A stretch of 64,000 bases of DNA from Companilactobacillus kimchiensis (GTDB lineage: Bacteria; Bacillota; Bacilli; Lactobacillales; Lactobacillaceae). The stretch lies in NCBI RefSeq assembly GCF_001438805.1, contig NZ_JQCF01000007.1:62001-126000 (forward strand), in the 5' to 3' direction. Shown here piece after piece: positions 1-8,819 of the stretch. A program made the translations under genes and the position numbers. Numbering within the stretch: the first letter of the stretch is position 1; every line of letters begins with the position of its first letter. The notes below the pieces were generated by a model. That model searched no databases. It saw only the letters and a list, made by a program, of their open reading frames with translations, and was not told the origin of the DNA.

Positions 1-1918
1 TAAAGCTAAGACATCTAATGTTGAAGATCTGCAATCATCATTGCAGACCAAGACAACCATCATGGATAAAGATGGTGCTGATGCCGGTCAATTATACGCT
101 AATAAGGGTACTTATGTTAGCTATGATAAAATTTCCAAAAATATTCAAAATGCGGTAACTTCAACCGAAGATCGGACATTTTGGACTAATCCTGGATTCA
201 GCATCAAAGGATATGCTAGAGCGGCTTTAGGATATCTGATCCATCACGGTATTTCTGGTGGTGGTAGTACTTTGACACAACAGTTAGCCAAGAACTCCCT
301 TTTAACACAGAAACAAACTATTTCTAGAAAAGGTGAGGAACTTTTCTTAGCAATTGAGATCAATCATGTTTATTCCAAAAAAGAAATTATTACGATGTAT
401 TTGAATAATGCTTACTTTGGGAATGGTGTCTGGGGTGTCCAAGATGCTTCTGAGAAGTACTTTGGTAAAAATGCATCCGAATTAAATCCAGCCGAGGGAG
501 CTGTTTTGGCCGGGATTCTAAGATCACCTAATTTTTATAATCCAATTGATAGTATGAGTAATTCCACCTCAAGACGTAATCTTGTTTTGGACCTAATGGT
601 TCAAAACAAAAAATTAACTGCTTCACAGGCGAGCTATTACAAGAGTACGGCAATTGATGTTAATGATGGTTATGAAGTTAGCAGTTCTTATAAGTATCCT
701 TATTTCTTCGATGCTGTGATCGATGAGGCTGTGAATAAATATGGTCTCAAGGAAGATGATATTTTAAATAAGGGTTATAAGATTTATACGACTCTGGATC
801 AAAAGATGCAGAGTTCAATGCAAAGTTCCTTTGAAACGAGTTATCTTTTCCCAGGCAATGCTGCCGATGGAACTAAAGTTCAAGGAGCTTCAGTGGCAGT
901 CAATCCTCAAAATGGGGGGATTTTGGCGGTCGTAGGTGGTCGTGGTGATCATACCTTTAGAGGTTTCAATCGTGCTACTCAAATGAAACGTCAACCAGGT
1001 TCAACTATCAAACCACTAGCAGTCTATACGCCAGCAATTGAAAATGGTTATAGTTATGATTCTGAATTACCAGATGAGGTAACTAGTTTTGGTAAGAATA
1101 AGTATACGCCAACGAATGCTGATGGACTTTATCAGGAATCAATGCCAATGTACAAGGCACTAGCTCAAAGTGAGAATGTGCCAGCAGTAGCATTGCTTGA
1201 TAAGATCGGTGTTAAGAAAGGTGTCAATTCAGTGGAAAACTTTGGTATCAAAGTCCACAAGAATGATCAAAATTTAGCACTTGCCTTAGGTGGTTTGGAA
1301 ACTGGAGTTTCGCCATTACAAATGGCTCGTTCTTATACAGCCTTTGCTAATGATGGTCGCCTTTCAAATACGCATTTTATTACAAAAATCGTCGATTCAA
1401 CTGGTACGGTAATTGTTAATAATACTAATACCACTACTAAACAGATCATTAGTAAAAATACTGCTAAAGAAATGACTAGTATGATGTTAGGCGTCTATAA
1501 CGAGGGAACAGGTAAAACCGCCAAACCAGCTGGTTATCAAATTGCTGGTAAAACAGGTAGTACAGAAGTACCTGATTCTTATGGCTATGCGGGAACAAAG
1601 GATCAATGGATGATTGGTTATACTCCAGATGTAGTAGTAGCTAGTTGGATCGGATTTGACAAGACTGATCAGAATCACTTCTTACCTGGAGCCAGTGAAA
1701 ATGGCCTGTCAGCACTCTTTAAAGATGAAATGACTGGTATTTTACCAAATACCAAGGAAACTAGTTTTAGTGTCAAAGATGCTGCTAAATTAGCGCAGGA
1801 AAACACGACTGATACGGGTGATAATGATATTTCTAAATCTATCCAAGATGGTGTAAACAACGTTAAAAATAGAGCAACAGAATGGTATAATAGTATTAAG
1901 AACTTTTTTGGTCAATAG
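1..1918 (+). CDS. pbp1A: Penicillin-binding protein 1A (class A), 5' truncated by window edge
   Basis: Bifunctional peptidoglycan glycosyltransferase/transpeptidase acting outside the membrane. The reading frame is open to the left edge, so the cytoplasmic tail and membrane anchor lie outside the window; 638 residues are visible. The GT51 domain shows the EDRTF active-site motif, GGSTLTQQLAKN and the EIITMYLNNAYFG motif. The transpeptidase domain has the three penicillin-binding motifs: STIK (in RQPGSTIKP), SEN and KTGST. The C-terminal tail is short and polar, with no PASTA or other add-on domain. The stop overlaps the Shine-Dalgarno of the YheA-like gene, which suggests cotranscription. Class assignment is certain; the exact paralogue name is by family resemblance. 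Confidence 0.93.
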   Translation, partial: KAKTSNVEDLQSSLQTKTTIMDKDGADAGQLYANKGTYVSYDKISKNIQNAVTSTEDRTFWTNPGFSIKGYARAALGYLIHHGISGGGSTLTQQLAKNSLLTQKQTISRKGEELFLAIEINHVYSKKEIITMYLNNAYFGNGVWGVQDASEKYFGKNASELNPAEGAVLAGILRSPNFYNPIDSMSNSTSRRNLVLDLMVQNKKLTASQASYYKSTAIDVNDGYEVSSSYKYPYFFDAVIDEAVNKYGLKEDDILNKGYKIYTTLDQKMQSSMQSSFETSYLFPGNAADGTKVQGASVAVNPQNGGILAVVGGRGDHTFRGFNRATQMKRQPGSTIKPLAVYTPAIENGYSYDSELPDEVTSFGKNKYTPTNADGLYQESMPMYKALAQSENVPAVALLDKIGVKKGVNSVENFGIKVHKNDQNLALALGGLETGVSPLQMARSYTAFANDGRLSNTHFITKIVDSTGTVIVNNTNTTTKQIISKNTAKEMTSMMLGVYNEGTGKTAKPAGYQIAGKTGSTEVPDSYGYAGTKDQWMIGYTPDVVVASWIGFDKTDQNHFLPGASENGLSALFKDEMTGILPNTKETSFSVKDAAKLAQENTTDTGDNDISKSIQDGVNNVKNRATEWYNSIKNFFGQ

Positions 1919-1927
1919 GAGGACTAT

Positions 1928-2269
1928 ATGAACATTTACGATAGCGCCAATACACTTGAACAAGACTTGAGAAAGACAACTGAAGTCGCTGAACTAAAGC
2001 TTGCTTTTGAAGCTGTTAAAGCCAACGATTTAGCTTACAAGCTTTTTGATAAAGTTCAAAACAAACAATTTGAACTACAACAAAAACAAATGCAAGGTCA
2101 AGAAGTTACTGATGACGATATTAAAGCCATGCGTGAACTAACAGACCAACTTTCAAATTACAGTGAAATCCAAAACTTGATGGAAAAAGAACAAAAAATG
2201 AACTCAATGATGGATGAATTGAACAAGATCATTTCAAAACCTATCGCTGAAATTTATCAAGATAAATAA
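1928..2269 (+). CDS. YlbF/YheA family regulator (UPF0342)
   Basis: A 113-residue, all-helical, charged protein (rich in K, E, Q, M) of the YheA/YlbF/YmcA family. In Bacillus, family members YlbF and YmcA act with YaaT on RNase Y and RNA maturation; the role of the YheA branch is unclear. It lies next to the yhaO-yhaN-yhaM cluster, the arrangement known from Bacillus (yheA near yhaMNO), which supports the YheA branch. The Shine-Dalgarno AGGAGG overlaps the stop of PBP1A. An intrinsic terminator follows directly. No catalytic motif is visible. Confidence 0.85.
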   Translation: MNIYDSANTLEQDLRKTTEVAELKLAFEAVKANDLAYKLFDKVQNKQFELQQKQMQGQEVTDDDIKAMRELTDQLSNYSEIQNLMEKEQKMNSMMDELNKIISKPIAEIYQDK

Positions 2270-2270
2270 C

Positions 2271-2310
2271 AAGGACTTAGGGCTTAAGTAATTTGCTCAA
2301 GTCCTTTTCT
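2271..2310 (+). terminator. Intrinsic terminator after the YheA-like gene
   Basis: Arms AAGGACTT (2271-2278) and AAGTCCTT (2299-2306) are followed by a T-rich run. It separates the PBP1A/YheA unit from the yhaO operon, whose start codon lies 23 bases downstream. Confidence 0.7.
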
Positions 2311-2328
2311 TTTACAGGGGAGTTTAGA

Positions 2329-3492
2329 ATGAAGTTTTTGCACGCAGCGGATTTACATTTAGATACACCTTTTATAGGAATTAGTGATTTTTCGAAGGAA
2401 CTTCAACAGCAATTGAAGGATTCAACTTATCAGGCAGCTACTAAGTTATTTGAAACAGCCATTGCTGAACAGGTCGATTTTGTGATTTTGGCGGGAGACA
2501 TATTCGATGACACTGATAGTTCTCTGAAGGCACAGATGTTTTTAAGGGATGAATTTGAAAAATTAAATCAAGCCGATATCAAGGTTTATTTAATTTACGG
2601 TAACCACGATTATTATCGGAATAATTTTGCCGTAGTTAATTTCCCTAAAAATGTTAAAGTATTTGGTCAAGATGTATCCACTGTGGCAATCAATACTAAG
2701 GATGGTCAAAGAGTTGGTTTGACGGGTTTTAGTTATTATCAACAACATATCCAACAAAGTATTGTGCAGGATTATCCTGATCGGGGTAACTTTGATTATC
2801 AAATTGGGATTTTACATGCTGGGGTTGGTGACGATAACTATGCTCCATTTCAAGTCAGTGATCTTTTGAAAAAGGGTTATGATTATTGGGCTTTGGGCCA
2901 TATCCATAAACGGGAGATTTTACATGAAGCTCCTATGGTCGTTTATCCAGGTGATATTCAAGGCCGTAATCAAAACGAAACGACTCCTAAGGGCTTTTAC
3001 ATCGTTTCTGTAACCAATCAGGTCACACAATTAAAATTCGTTAAGAGTAGTATTTATACGTGGGATAAGGCCAGTATCAATGCTTTGGCTGACGATACGA
3101 TCGATTCGTTGATTAATAAGATTGCCGATATGTTAGATCAATCCCAGACATTGATTACCTTGACGATTGATAATGCTCAAAATTTAAATAATGATGTAAT
3201 TAAAACTATAAAACGAGACGAGATCCGGCAACATTTTGTAAATGTGACGACGAATGGAATCTTGTATAAAATATATTTAAAGTTCAATGATAATCCACAA
3301 TTGGCTAAAGTTGATCAGAAGTATTGGGATGAAGCAGCAACTTCAACGCTTAATCTGGATAATATTAAGGATTTAGATAGTAAATTGTATGCCTCTGATA
3401 TTATTCGAGAACATATTAATGAACCAGGCTTTTTAAGTTCTATTAAGGAGTTAACGAAAAATACAATTAATCAAAAATATACTGGAGAATAA
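2329..3492 (+). CDS. yhaO: DNA repair exonuclease YhaO, SbcD/Mre11-like metallophosphoesterase
   Basis: A 387-residue calcineurin-like phosphoesterase of the SbcD/Mre11 type. Metal ligands are visible in order: DLH (residues 8-10), GD (56-57), GNHD (91-94), LHAG (162-165) and GHIH (190-193). The C-terminal ~150 residues form the accessory capping region typical of YhaO. It should work with the adjacent SMC-like ATPase YhaN as an SbcCD-like nuclease. I chose ATG 2329, preceded by AGGGGAG, over an upstream in-frame start at 2293, because residue 1 then directly precedes the FLHAADLHLD core and the upstream stretch lies inside the terminator. Confidence 0.9.
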   Translation: MKFLHAADLHLDTPFIGISDFSKELQQQLKDSTYQAATKLFETAIAEQVDFVILAGDIFDDTDSSLKAQMFLRDEFEKLNQADIKVYLIYGNHDYYRNNFAVVNFPKNVKVFGQDVSTVAINTKDGQRVGLTGFSYYQQHIQQSIVQDYPDRGNFDYQIGILHAGVGDDNYAPFQVSDLLKKGYDYWALGHIHKREILHEAPMVVYPGDIQGRNQNETTPKGFYIVSVTNQVTQLKFVKSSIYTWDKASINALADDTIDSLINKIADMLDQSQTLITLTIDNAQNLNNDVIKTIKRDEIRQHFVNVTTNGILYKIYLKFNDNPQLAKVDQKYWDEAATSTLNLDNIKDLDSKLYASDIIREHINEPGFLSSIKELTKNTINQKYTGE

Positions 3493-3494
3493 TC

Positions 3495-5927
3495 GTGAAA
3501 TTAGTTAAAGCAAATGTATACGGTTTTGGAAAATGGGTCGACCAAAGATTTAACTTTGAACAAGATTATCAAGTTATTTTTGGTGCCAATGAAGCCGGTA
3601 AAACAACGCTTTTGAATTTTATAAAAAGTATTCTTTTCGGATTTGCTTCTGCTCGAGGTGAAAATAAATATTTACAATATAAACCTAGAAACAGTGGTAA
3701 ATATGGTGGAGAGTTGGAGTTAAAAGCTGACGATGACAGTTTGTGGATGATTCGACGGATCGAAGGTAAAGGCGACGGTGAAGTAACCCTCTTTCATGAT
3801 GATCAACAGGTGCCTACAAGCTTTCTTTCGGAGATTATCGGTAGTTTCACTAAAGATGATTTCGAGAATACTCATGTTTTTGATGATAAGGCTATCTTAT
3901 CCATTTATGGATTGGATGAAAATAAATTAGAGACCGAAGTTATGTCAATTGGAGCTGTCGGCAGTAAAGACTGGTTGGCAACAGCTGACAATTTGAATCA
4001 TCAGGCTGATGATATTTATAAACAACGTGGTCAGAAACAGCCTTTGGTCGTTAATCTAAAAAAGCATGATGAACTTATTGAAGAAAAAGCCGAGATTGAA
4101 AACCAGCAACAAGCTTATCAGCGTGTCAAAACTCAACTTGAAAAGACTCAGGCGGATTTTGATGATAATGAAGTCTTATTAAAAAAAGTCAGTGAAACTG
4201 AGAATGATCTGCGTAATTTAGATAAGAAATGGTCGCGGTATGAACAACTTCAACAAAAGAATGATCCTAATAAAGAGGCTGACCAAATCAGTAGCGATGA
4301 TTGGGAAAATGTTTTAAAAGCAAACCAGGAACTCAGTACGTTGAAGGAAACTCCACTGACTAATAAGGCTTCAGAGTTGAATAACGTTGAAAAGGCTGTT
4401 TTAAATAATTATCGAACGAATCAAAATCAATTGAATTATATTCGTAATCAAAAATTTGAATTACAAAATTTACAGTTTCATCGAGATGATATGAATTCCA
4501 AACTTTTGAAAGTTGATACACAGGTTGATCAGCTTTTTAAAAATCATACTCAATTGTCGGAACAGATGCGGCCATTAACAACCGATGAAATCGATCAGAT
4601 AACTCCACAAGCCAATAAAACTAATAATTTACCCTTGATGGTCTTAGGAGTAGCAGTTGTGTTGGCCTTTGTAATTGGAAATCCTTTACGGCTATTATTT
4701 GGTCTCGTAGCCATTGCCAGTGCAGTTTGGTATTGGTATCAGATTCGAATCAAGAATAACAAAATGGCTTTGAGTAATTTTCCGTTTTTGGAACAAAAGG
4801 GGTATGCTAATTTACCTCAAGAAACGATTCTTAGTTTGCAAGGGACGGTAATTGCTCTGGATAATTTTCGGGGTACTCAGAACGGACTTAGTGATGGCAT
4901 CAAGTCGATTGAAGTGGATTTGAATAAATGGCGTAAAATTTTAATTGAATTGAATGTTTTGGATGAATCTTATAAGAGTGATAATTATAATGAGCAGATC
5001 GAAAAGTATTTTGCCCGTTTGGATCAAATCAAAGCCAAGGCTGACCTATCAGAACAAAATGCAATCGAAACACAAAAAATTACGGTTGGACGCAAGCAAC
5101 GTTTAGATAATTTGAATGATAATATTGAACAAATTTTACAGAAGTATGATGCTATAAATATGGATTCATTTATTCGAATGCATACTAAACAGGTTGAAAA
5201 TCAACAAGTTATTACTCAAATCAATCAGGATAAGGATTTCTTGGGAAATGATCTATCAGAATTGAAAAAGTATGCTAGTCATGAAGCTCTGACCAAAGAA
5301 TTTGTTCAAGCAACGAATAAGAAGTCAGAACTTGCCGATAAGAATAATGAATTGAGTCGTCAGATGGGTTCTTTGAAGGAACAGATGCAGCAGGTCTTTG
5401 ATAATGCTCAGTACCAACATATCGTAGCTGAATTGGCTCAAAATAAGGCTGATATTTTGGAGAATTATGATGAATGGATCTCTCAGAAATTAGCTAGTAA
5501 TTGGATTCGTCAGATGTTAAATATTGCTACGGAAAATCGTTATCCAAAGATGATTGAAAAAGCTACGCAGTATTTTTCACTTTTAACTAATAATAACTAT
5601 GTCAAAATTGATTTTGACAAAAAAGATATTTTCGTCACTAGTGCTAAAAAGAACCGCTTTGATGTTCACGAATTATCCAAGGCCACAACTATTCAGCTAT
5701 ATTTAGCTTTACGTTTAGCATTTGTAACTGAAATTTCGGATTTAATTAAATTACCGATTTTAATTGATGATGCCTTTGTTGATTTTGATATTTCTAGAAC
5801 TGAAAATGTTTTTAAATTGATTCAAGAAATTGCTAAGAGTAATCAAGTTATTTATGTGACAGCTAATCAACCTGATAATATTCCAGCAGACCATATTTTG
5901 AAATTGGGGGAAGAGAATATTGCCTAA
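3495..5927 (+). CDS. yhaN: SMC-like ATPase YhaN (SbcC/Rad50-type partner of YhaO)
   Basis: An 810-residue AAA/SMC-type ATPase. The Walker A GANEAGKTT is at residues 30-38. Long coiled coils flank a central membrane hairpin (two hydrophobic segments near residues 375-420), and the C-terminal lobe carries a signature-like ELSKATT segment and a Walker B-like LPILIDDAFVDFD. This layout, including the membrane hairpin, is typical of YhaN. It starts two bases after yhaO and its end overlaps the start of yhaM. Presumed function is ATP-driven DNA-end processing with YhaO; the DNA repair role is inferred from the family. Confidence 0.88.
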   Translation: MKLVKANVYGFGKWVDQRFNFEQDYQVIFGANEAGKTTLLNFIKSILFGFASARGENKYLQYKPRNSGKYGGELELKADDDSLWMIRRIEGKGDGEVTLFHDDQQVPTSFLSEIIGSFTKDDFENTHVFDDKAILSIYGLDENKLETEVMSIGAVGSKDWLATADNLNHQADDIYKQRGQKQPLVVNLKKHDELIEEKAEIENQQQAYQRVKTQLEKTQADFDDNEVLLKKVSETENDLRNLDKKWSRYEQLQQKNDPNKEADQISSDDWENVLKANQELSTLKETPLTNKASELNNVEKAVLNNYRTNQNQLNYIRNQKFELQNLQFHRDDMNSKLLKVDTQVDQLFKNHTQLSEQMRPLTTDEIDQITPQANKTNNLPLMVLGVAVVLAFVIGNPLRLLFGLVAIASAVWYWYQIRIKNNKMALSNFPFLEQKGYANLPQETILSLQGTVIALDNFRGTQNGLSDGIKSIEVDLNKWRKILIELNVLDESYKSDNYNEQIEKYFARLDQIKAKADLSEQNAIETQKITVGRKQRLDNLNDNIEQILQKYDAINMDSFIRMHTKQVENQQVITQINQDKDFLGNDLSELKKYASHEALTKEFVQATNKKSELADKNNELSRQMGSLKEQMQQVFDNAQYQHIVAELAQNKADILENYDEWISQKLASNWIRQMLNIATENRYPKMIEKATQYFSLLTNNNYVKIDFDKKDIFVTSAKKNRFDVHELSKATTIQLYLALRLAFVTEISDLIKLPILIDDAFVDFDISRTENVFKLIQEIAKSNQVIYVTANQPDNIPADHILKLGEENIA

Positions 5928-6858
5928 ACATATAATTGATTTTAATAAAGGCGACAACATGAGTTTGGAAGTTATCATTAAGCGTTCTGACTTTCGTTTA
6001 GCTAAAAATGGTAAAAATTTTATTTCATTAGTTTTTGAAGATAAATCAGGTCAAATTCCTGGTAAATATTGGGATGCCAGTGAAGAAGATGCTGAGAAAT
6101 TTCATGTTGGCACGATTGTTCAACTTGAAGGGCGTAGAGATCTGTATCAAGGCAAGCCACAAGTTAATATAACCCGTTTAGGATTACTTGACGCTGATAC
6201 AGTTGACATGTCACAATTCGTGCAGACAGCGCCGATTAAGCGGTCTGATATGGAAAATGAGTTTGATGATGTCTTTCTACAAATAACCAACGGTGCTTGG
6301 AATCGGATCGTTCGTTATTTATTCAAAAAATACCGTGACCGTTTCTTTACCAGTGCGGCTGCTAAAAGTAATCATCATGATTTTCAGGGCGGCTTAGCGT
6401 ACCATACTTTGAGCATGGTAAGGATGGCGGAAAATATCTCTGATCAATATCCACAGATCAATCGGGCTTTATTGATTGCAGGAGCTTGTTTGCATGATTT
6501 CGGTAAGATTATTGAGTTATCAGGTAATCTTGATATTGAATATACCTTTGAAGGTAATATGTTAGGTCATATAACTATTATTGATGAGGAGATCGTTAAG
6601 GCAGCTCAAGAACTTGACATTAGTCTTGAAAGTGAAGATATGATTCTTTTAAGACACATGATCTTATCTCACCATGGTTTGCTAGAGTATGGTTCTCCAG
6701 AACGACCTAAGATTTTGGAAGCTGAAGTGTTGCACAATATTGATATGATGGATGCTTCGATTAATATGATTAGTAAAGCTTTGGATAAGACTGAAAATGG
6801 AAACTTTTCAGAACGAATCTTTGGTTTAGACAATCGTGCTTTTTATAAACATAGTTAA
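5920..6858 (+). CDS. yhaM: 3'-5' exoribonuclease YhaM
   Basis: A 312-residue nuclease with an N-terminal OB-fold nucleic-acid-binding domain (about residues 14-85) and an HD phosphohydrolase domain (about 150-290) showing HDFQGGLAYHT, CLHDFGK and the downstream SHHG metal-binding motif. YhaM degrades RNA, and DNA in vitro, in a 3'-5' direction. The start is a TTG at 5920 that overlaps yhaN by 8 bases and is preceded by GGGGAAGAG. An internal ATG (5959) would remove the N-terminal MPKHIIDF...GDN segment that matches the usual start of YhaM homologues, so the TTG is preferred. Confidence 0.88.
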   Translation: MPKHIIDFNKGDNMSLEVIIKRSDFRLAKNGKNFISLVFEDKSGQIPGKYWDASEEDAEKFHVGTIVQLEGRRDLYQGKPQVNITRLGLLDADTVDMSQFVQTAPIKRSDMENEFDDVFLQITNGAWNRIVRYLFKKYRDRFFTSAAAKSNHHDFQGGLAYHTLSMVRMAENISDQYPQINRALLIAGACLHDFGKIIELSGNLDIEYTFEGNMLGHITIIDEEIVKAAQELDISLESEDMILLRHMILSHHGLLEYGSPERPKILEAEVLHNIDMMDASINMISKALDKTENGNFSERIFGLDNRAFYKHS

Positions 6859-6862
6859 ATTC

Positions 6863-6922
6863 AAAAATCCCGTCATAGTTATAAATGAAATTTTTTCATT
6901 TATAACTATGACGGGATTTTTT
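6863..6922. terminator. Strong bidirectional terminator (24-bp perfect stem)
   Basis: Arms 6864-6887 and 6897-6920 are perfectly complementary over 24 bp and flanked by A-runs and T-runs on both sides. It lies between convergent yhaM (+) and the membrane-protein operon (-), so it can end both transcripts. Confidence 0.9.
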
Positions 6923-6931
6923 GTAGATTAA

Positions 6932-8815
6932 TTATTGATAACGAAGTGAGTCGCTGGTAGTGATTTTTTGTAAATGATCAGTATGAACACGATAAAATCC
7001 GGTTCGAATATGCTGATGATAATATTTATGCATGCCTTTAGTAAAACTCTTGTCGTACTTTGGAATCACGATGTACTGATATTGATCGATATCTTTACGA
7101 AAATTTATTTTCGATTTACTAAAAGTTGCTTGGCCAGTGGCATTGTTAGTGAAAAAGTAATAATTTGCCAAGAAACCAGTGTAATAAGTTGTTACTTCAA
7201 CTTTCTGAGGGTCTACAATTAGAATCTTAACATCATTTTGTTTCGTCCATGGGCGTGCCACCTTAGTTAACATAACTGGCATGGTGCGTCGATTATAGTT
7301 GTTAGTGAAGGTAGTTCCATTGATTTCAGAATACATCATAATAACGGCAAAGAACATAACTAAAAAGGTTGCCAATTGATATCCATTTTTAGTCCAGATA
7401 GAACGGAAATTTCGGGGACTACGTTTGGCTAGATTTTGTTCATAGTAGGTTTCATCAATTATATAGACTAGACACATAACACCGATAAAAAGGTTCAAAA
7501 CTACAACGGTCGACATGTAACGTTCAAAACCATCGAGAGTAATAGCTTCGGCGAAGGGCATGGATAAAACATACATACCTAATAGACTAAAGTAATAAAG
7601 TAAGGTGATTAAATCTAACCATCCTAATAGTTTCAAGAGTTGGTTAGGATAATGACAAACATATTTGATGACTGCCCAAGCAATAATCAAACCGATATTT
7701 AAAACTAAAAATCCCTGTGTTGAAAGAGATCCTAGGTTGAAAATTTGATGTAAAAAAGCTTGACCAATACTAATGAACCCTTGCAAACCATCATGTGCTA
7801 GTTGACTGTGATAAGCGGCAGCATTGATTTCGTGTTTAGAGGAGCTAAAAGTCATATGAACATGAATTTCCCACCAGATAAATGGTAATGCTGCCAATAA
7901 AAAGGTTCCTAAAAATTGTCCAAGTATTTTTAAGGTTCGTTTAAACCATCGTTGGGGAACTGATTGTTTGATAAGGGTGTATAAATAATAACAGGCAATA
8001 ACAATGACAAAAAAGGCGGCTGAATTTTTAATTAATAAGAGTGAACCACTGAATAATGCCACATGAGCAGTTAACATCTTAGGACGACTGCGATAAATGA
8101 AAATACCGACTAAAGCTGCCACAGTGATAATAGCCAGCACATAATCAACTAATAGATTGTTCAACCGAATATTAATATTAAAAACGTAGGAGATGGCAAT
8201 TGTCAGACAGAGCAACATTGAATTTAGACCACGGGAACGATCACGTAAAGTTGCAAAAATTGTATAACTGGCTGCCCAAATCAAAATAAATTGGGCAACC
8301 AACATATTACCTTCATGAAAACCTGTAAAGGTAACGAATTGAGTTATGAATAAGGCCGTAGCTGGTGGATAAGAAGTAAAAGAAATGATAGTATCTTGTG
8401 CCCCTGGTAGGTGCCCAGTGAAGGTCAAGAATTTTACAATGGTTGCCCAATGAGAAAAGTTATCATAATGGATCAATGGACTGTGTAATAAAACTAAGGC
8501 CATTACAGTGCCCAAAAAAATCATCCAAGCATCAAACAGATGCATTCCTTCATGATGAATACTAACTTTTCCTAAATAACCCAAAATCAGCCGGGCAATT
8601 AATAAGATAACACCTAGTATTGTGACGCCCCAAATGCCAAAACGAAGCAGATTGAGCATGGCAAAGAAGTACATTAACATGATTTGTACTAAAATGGCAG
8701 TGATCCAGGTGAAGTATGGGTTAACGTGTAATAAACGTAACGTAGCACTGTAGCCGATCAATGATAATCCGAAAAAAAATAATCCCAGTATTGCCAAAAT
8801 AATTCCTACTTTCAT
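6932..8815 (-). CDS. Large polytopic membrane protein, GT-C-like, paralogue 2 of the polysaccharide locus
   Basis: 627 residues with roughly a dozen membrane segments and a soluble C-terminal tail of about 100 residues. No named family is certain. A conserved loop after the early helices contains HYDNFSHWA, then SFTSYPPATALF; an acidic residue in the first large extracytoplasmic loop is reminiscent of GT-C glycosyltransferases that use lipid-linked sugars. It is clearly paralogous to the next gene upstream. It starts 4 bases after that gene's stop with a weak Shine-Dalgarno, so translation is probably coupled. It is the last gene of the four-gene minus-strand operon. A role in polymer modification or export is inference from context. 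Confidence 0.75.
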   Translation of the reverse strand: MKVGIILAILGLFFFGLSLIGYSATLRLLHVNPYFTWITAILVQIMLMYFFAMLNLLRFGIWGVTILGVILLIARLILGYLGKVSIHHEGMHLFDAWMIFLGTVMALVLLHSPLIHYDNFSHWATIVKFLTFTGHLPGAQDTIISFTSYPPATALFITQFVTFTGFHEGNMLVAQFILIWAASYTIFATLRDRSRGLNSMLLCLTIAISYVFNINIRLNNLLVDYVLAIITVAALVGIFIYRSRPKMLTAHVALFSGSLLLIKNSAAFFVIVIACYYLYTLIKQSVPQRWFKRTLKILGQFLGTFLLAALPFIWWEIHVHMTFSSSKHEINAAAYHSQLAHDGLQGFISIGQAFLHQIFNLGSLSTQGFLVLNIGLIIAWAVIKYVCHYPNQLLKLLGWLDLITLLYYFSLLGMYVLSMPFAEAITLDGFERYMSTVVVLNLFIGVMCLVYIIDETYYEQNLAKRSPRNFRSIWTKNGYQLATFLVMFFAVIMMYSEINGTTFTNNYNRRTMPVMLTKVARPWTKQNDVKILIVDPQKVEVTTYYTGFLANYYFFTNNATGQATFSKSKINFRKDIDQYQYIVIPKYDKSFTKGMHKYYHQHIRTGFYRVHTDHLQKITTSDSLRYQ

Positions 8816-8819
8816 AATA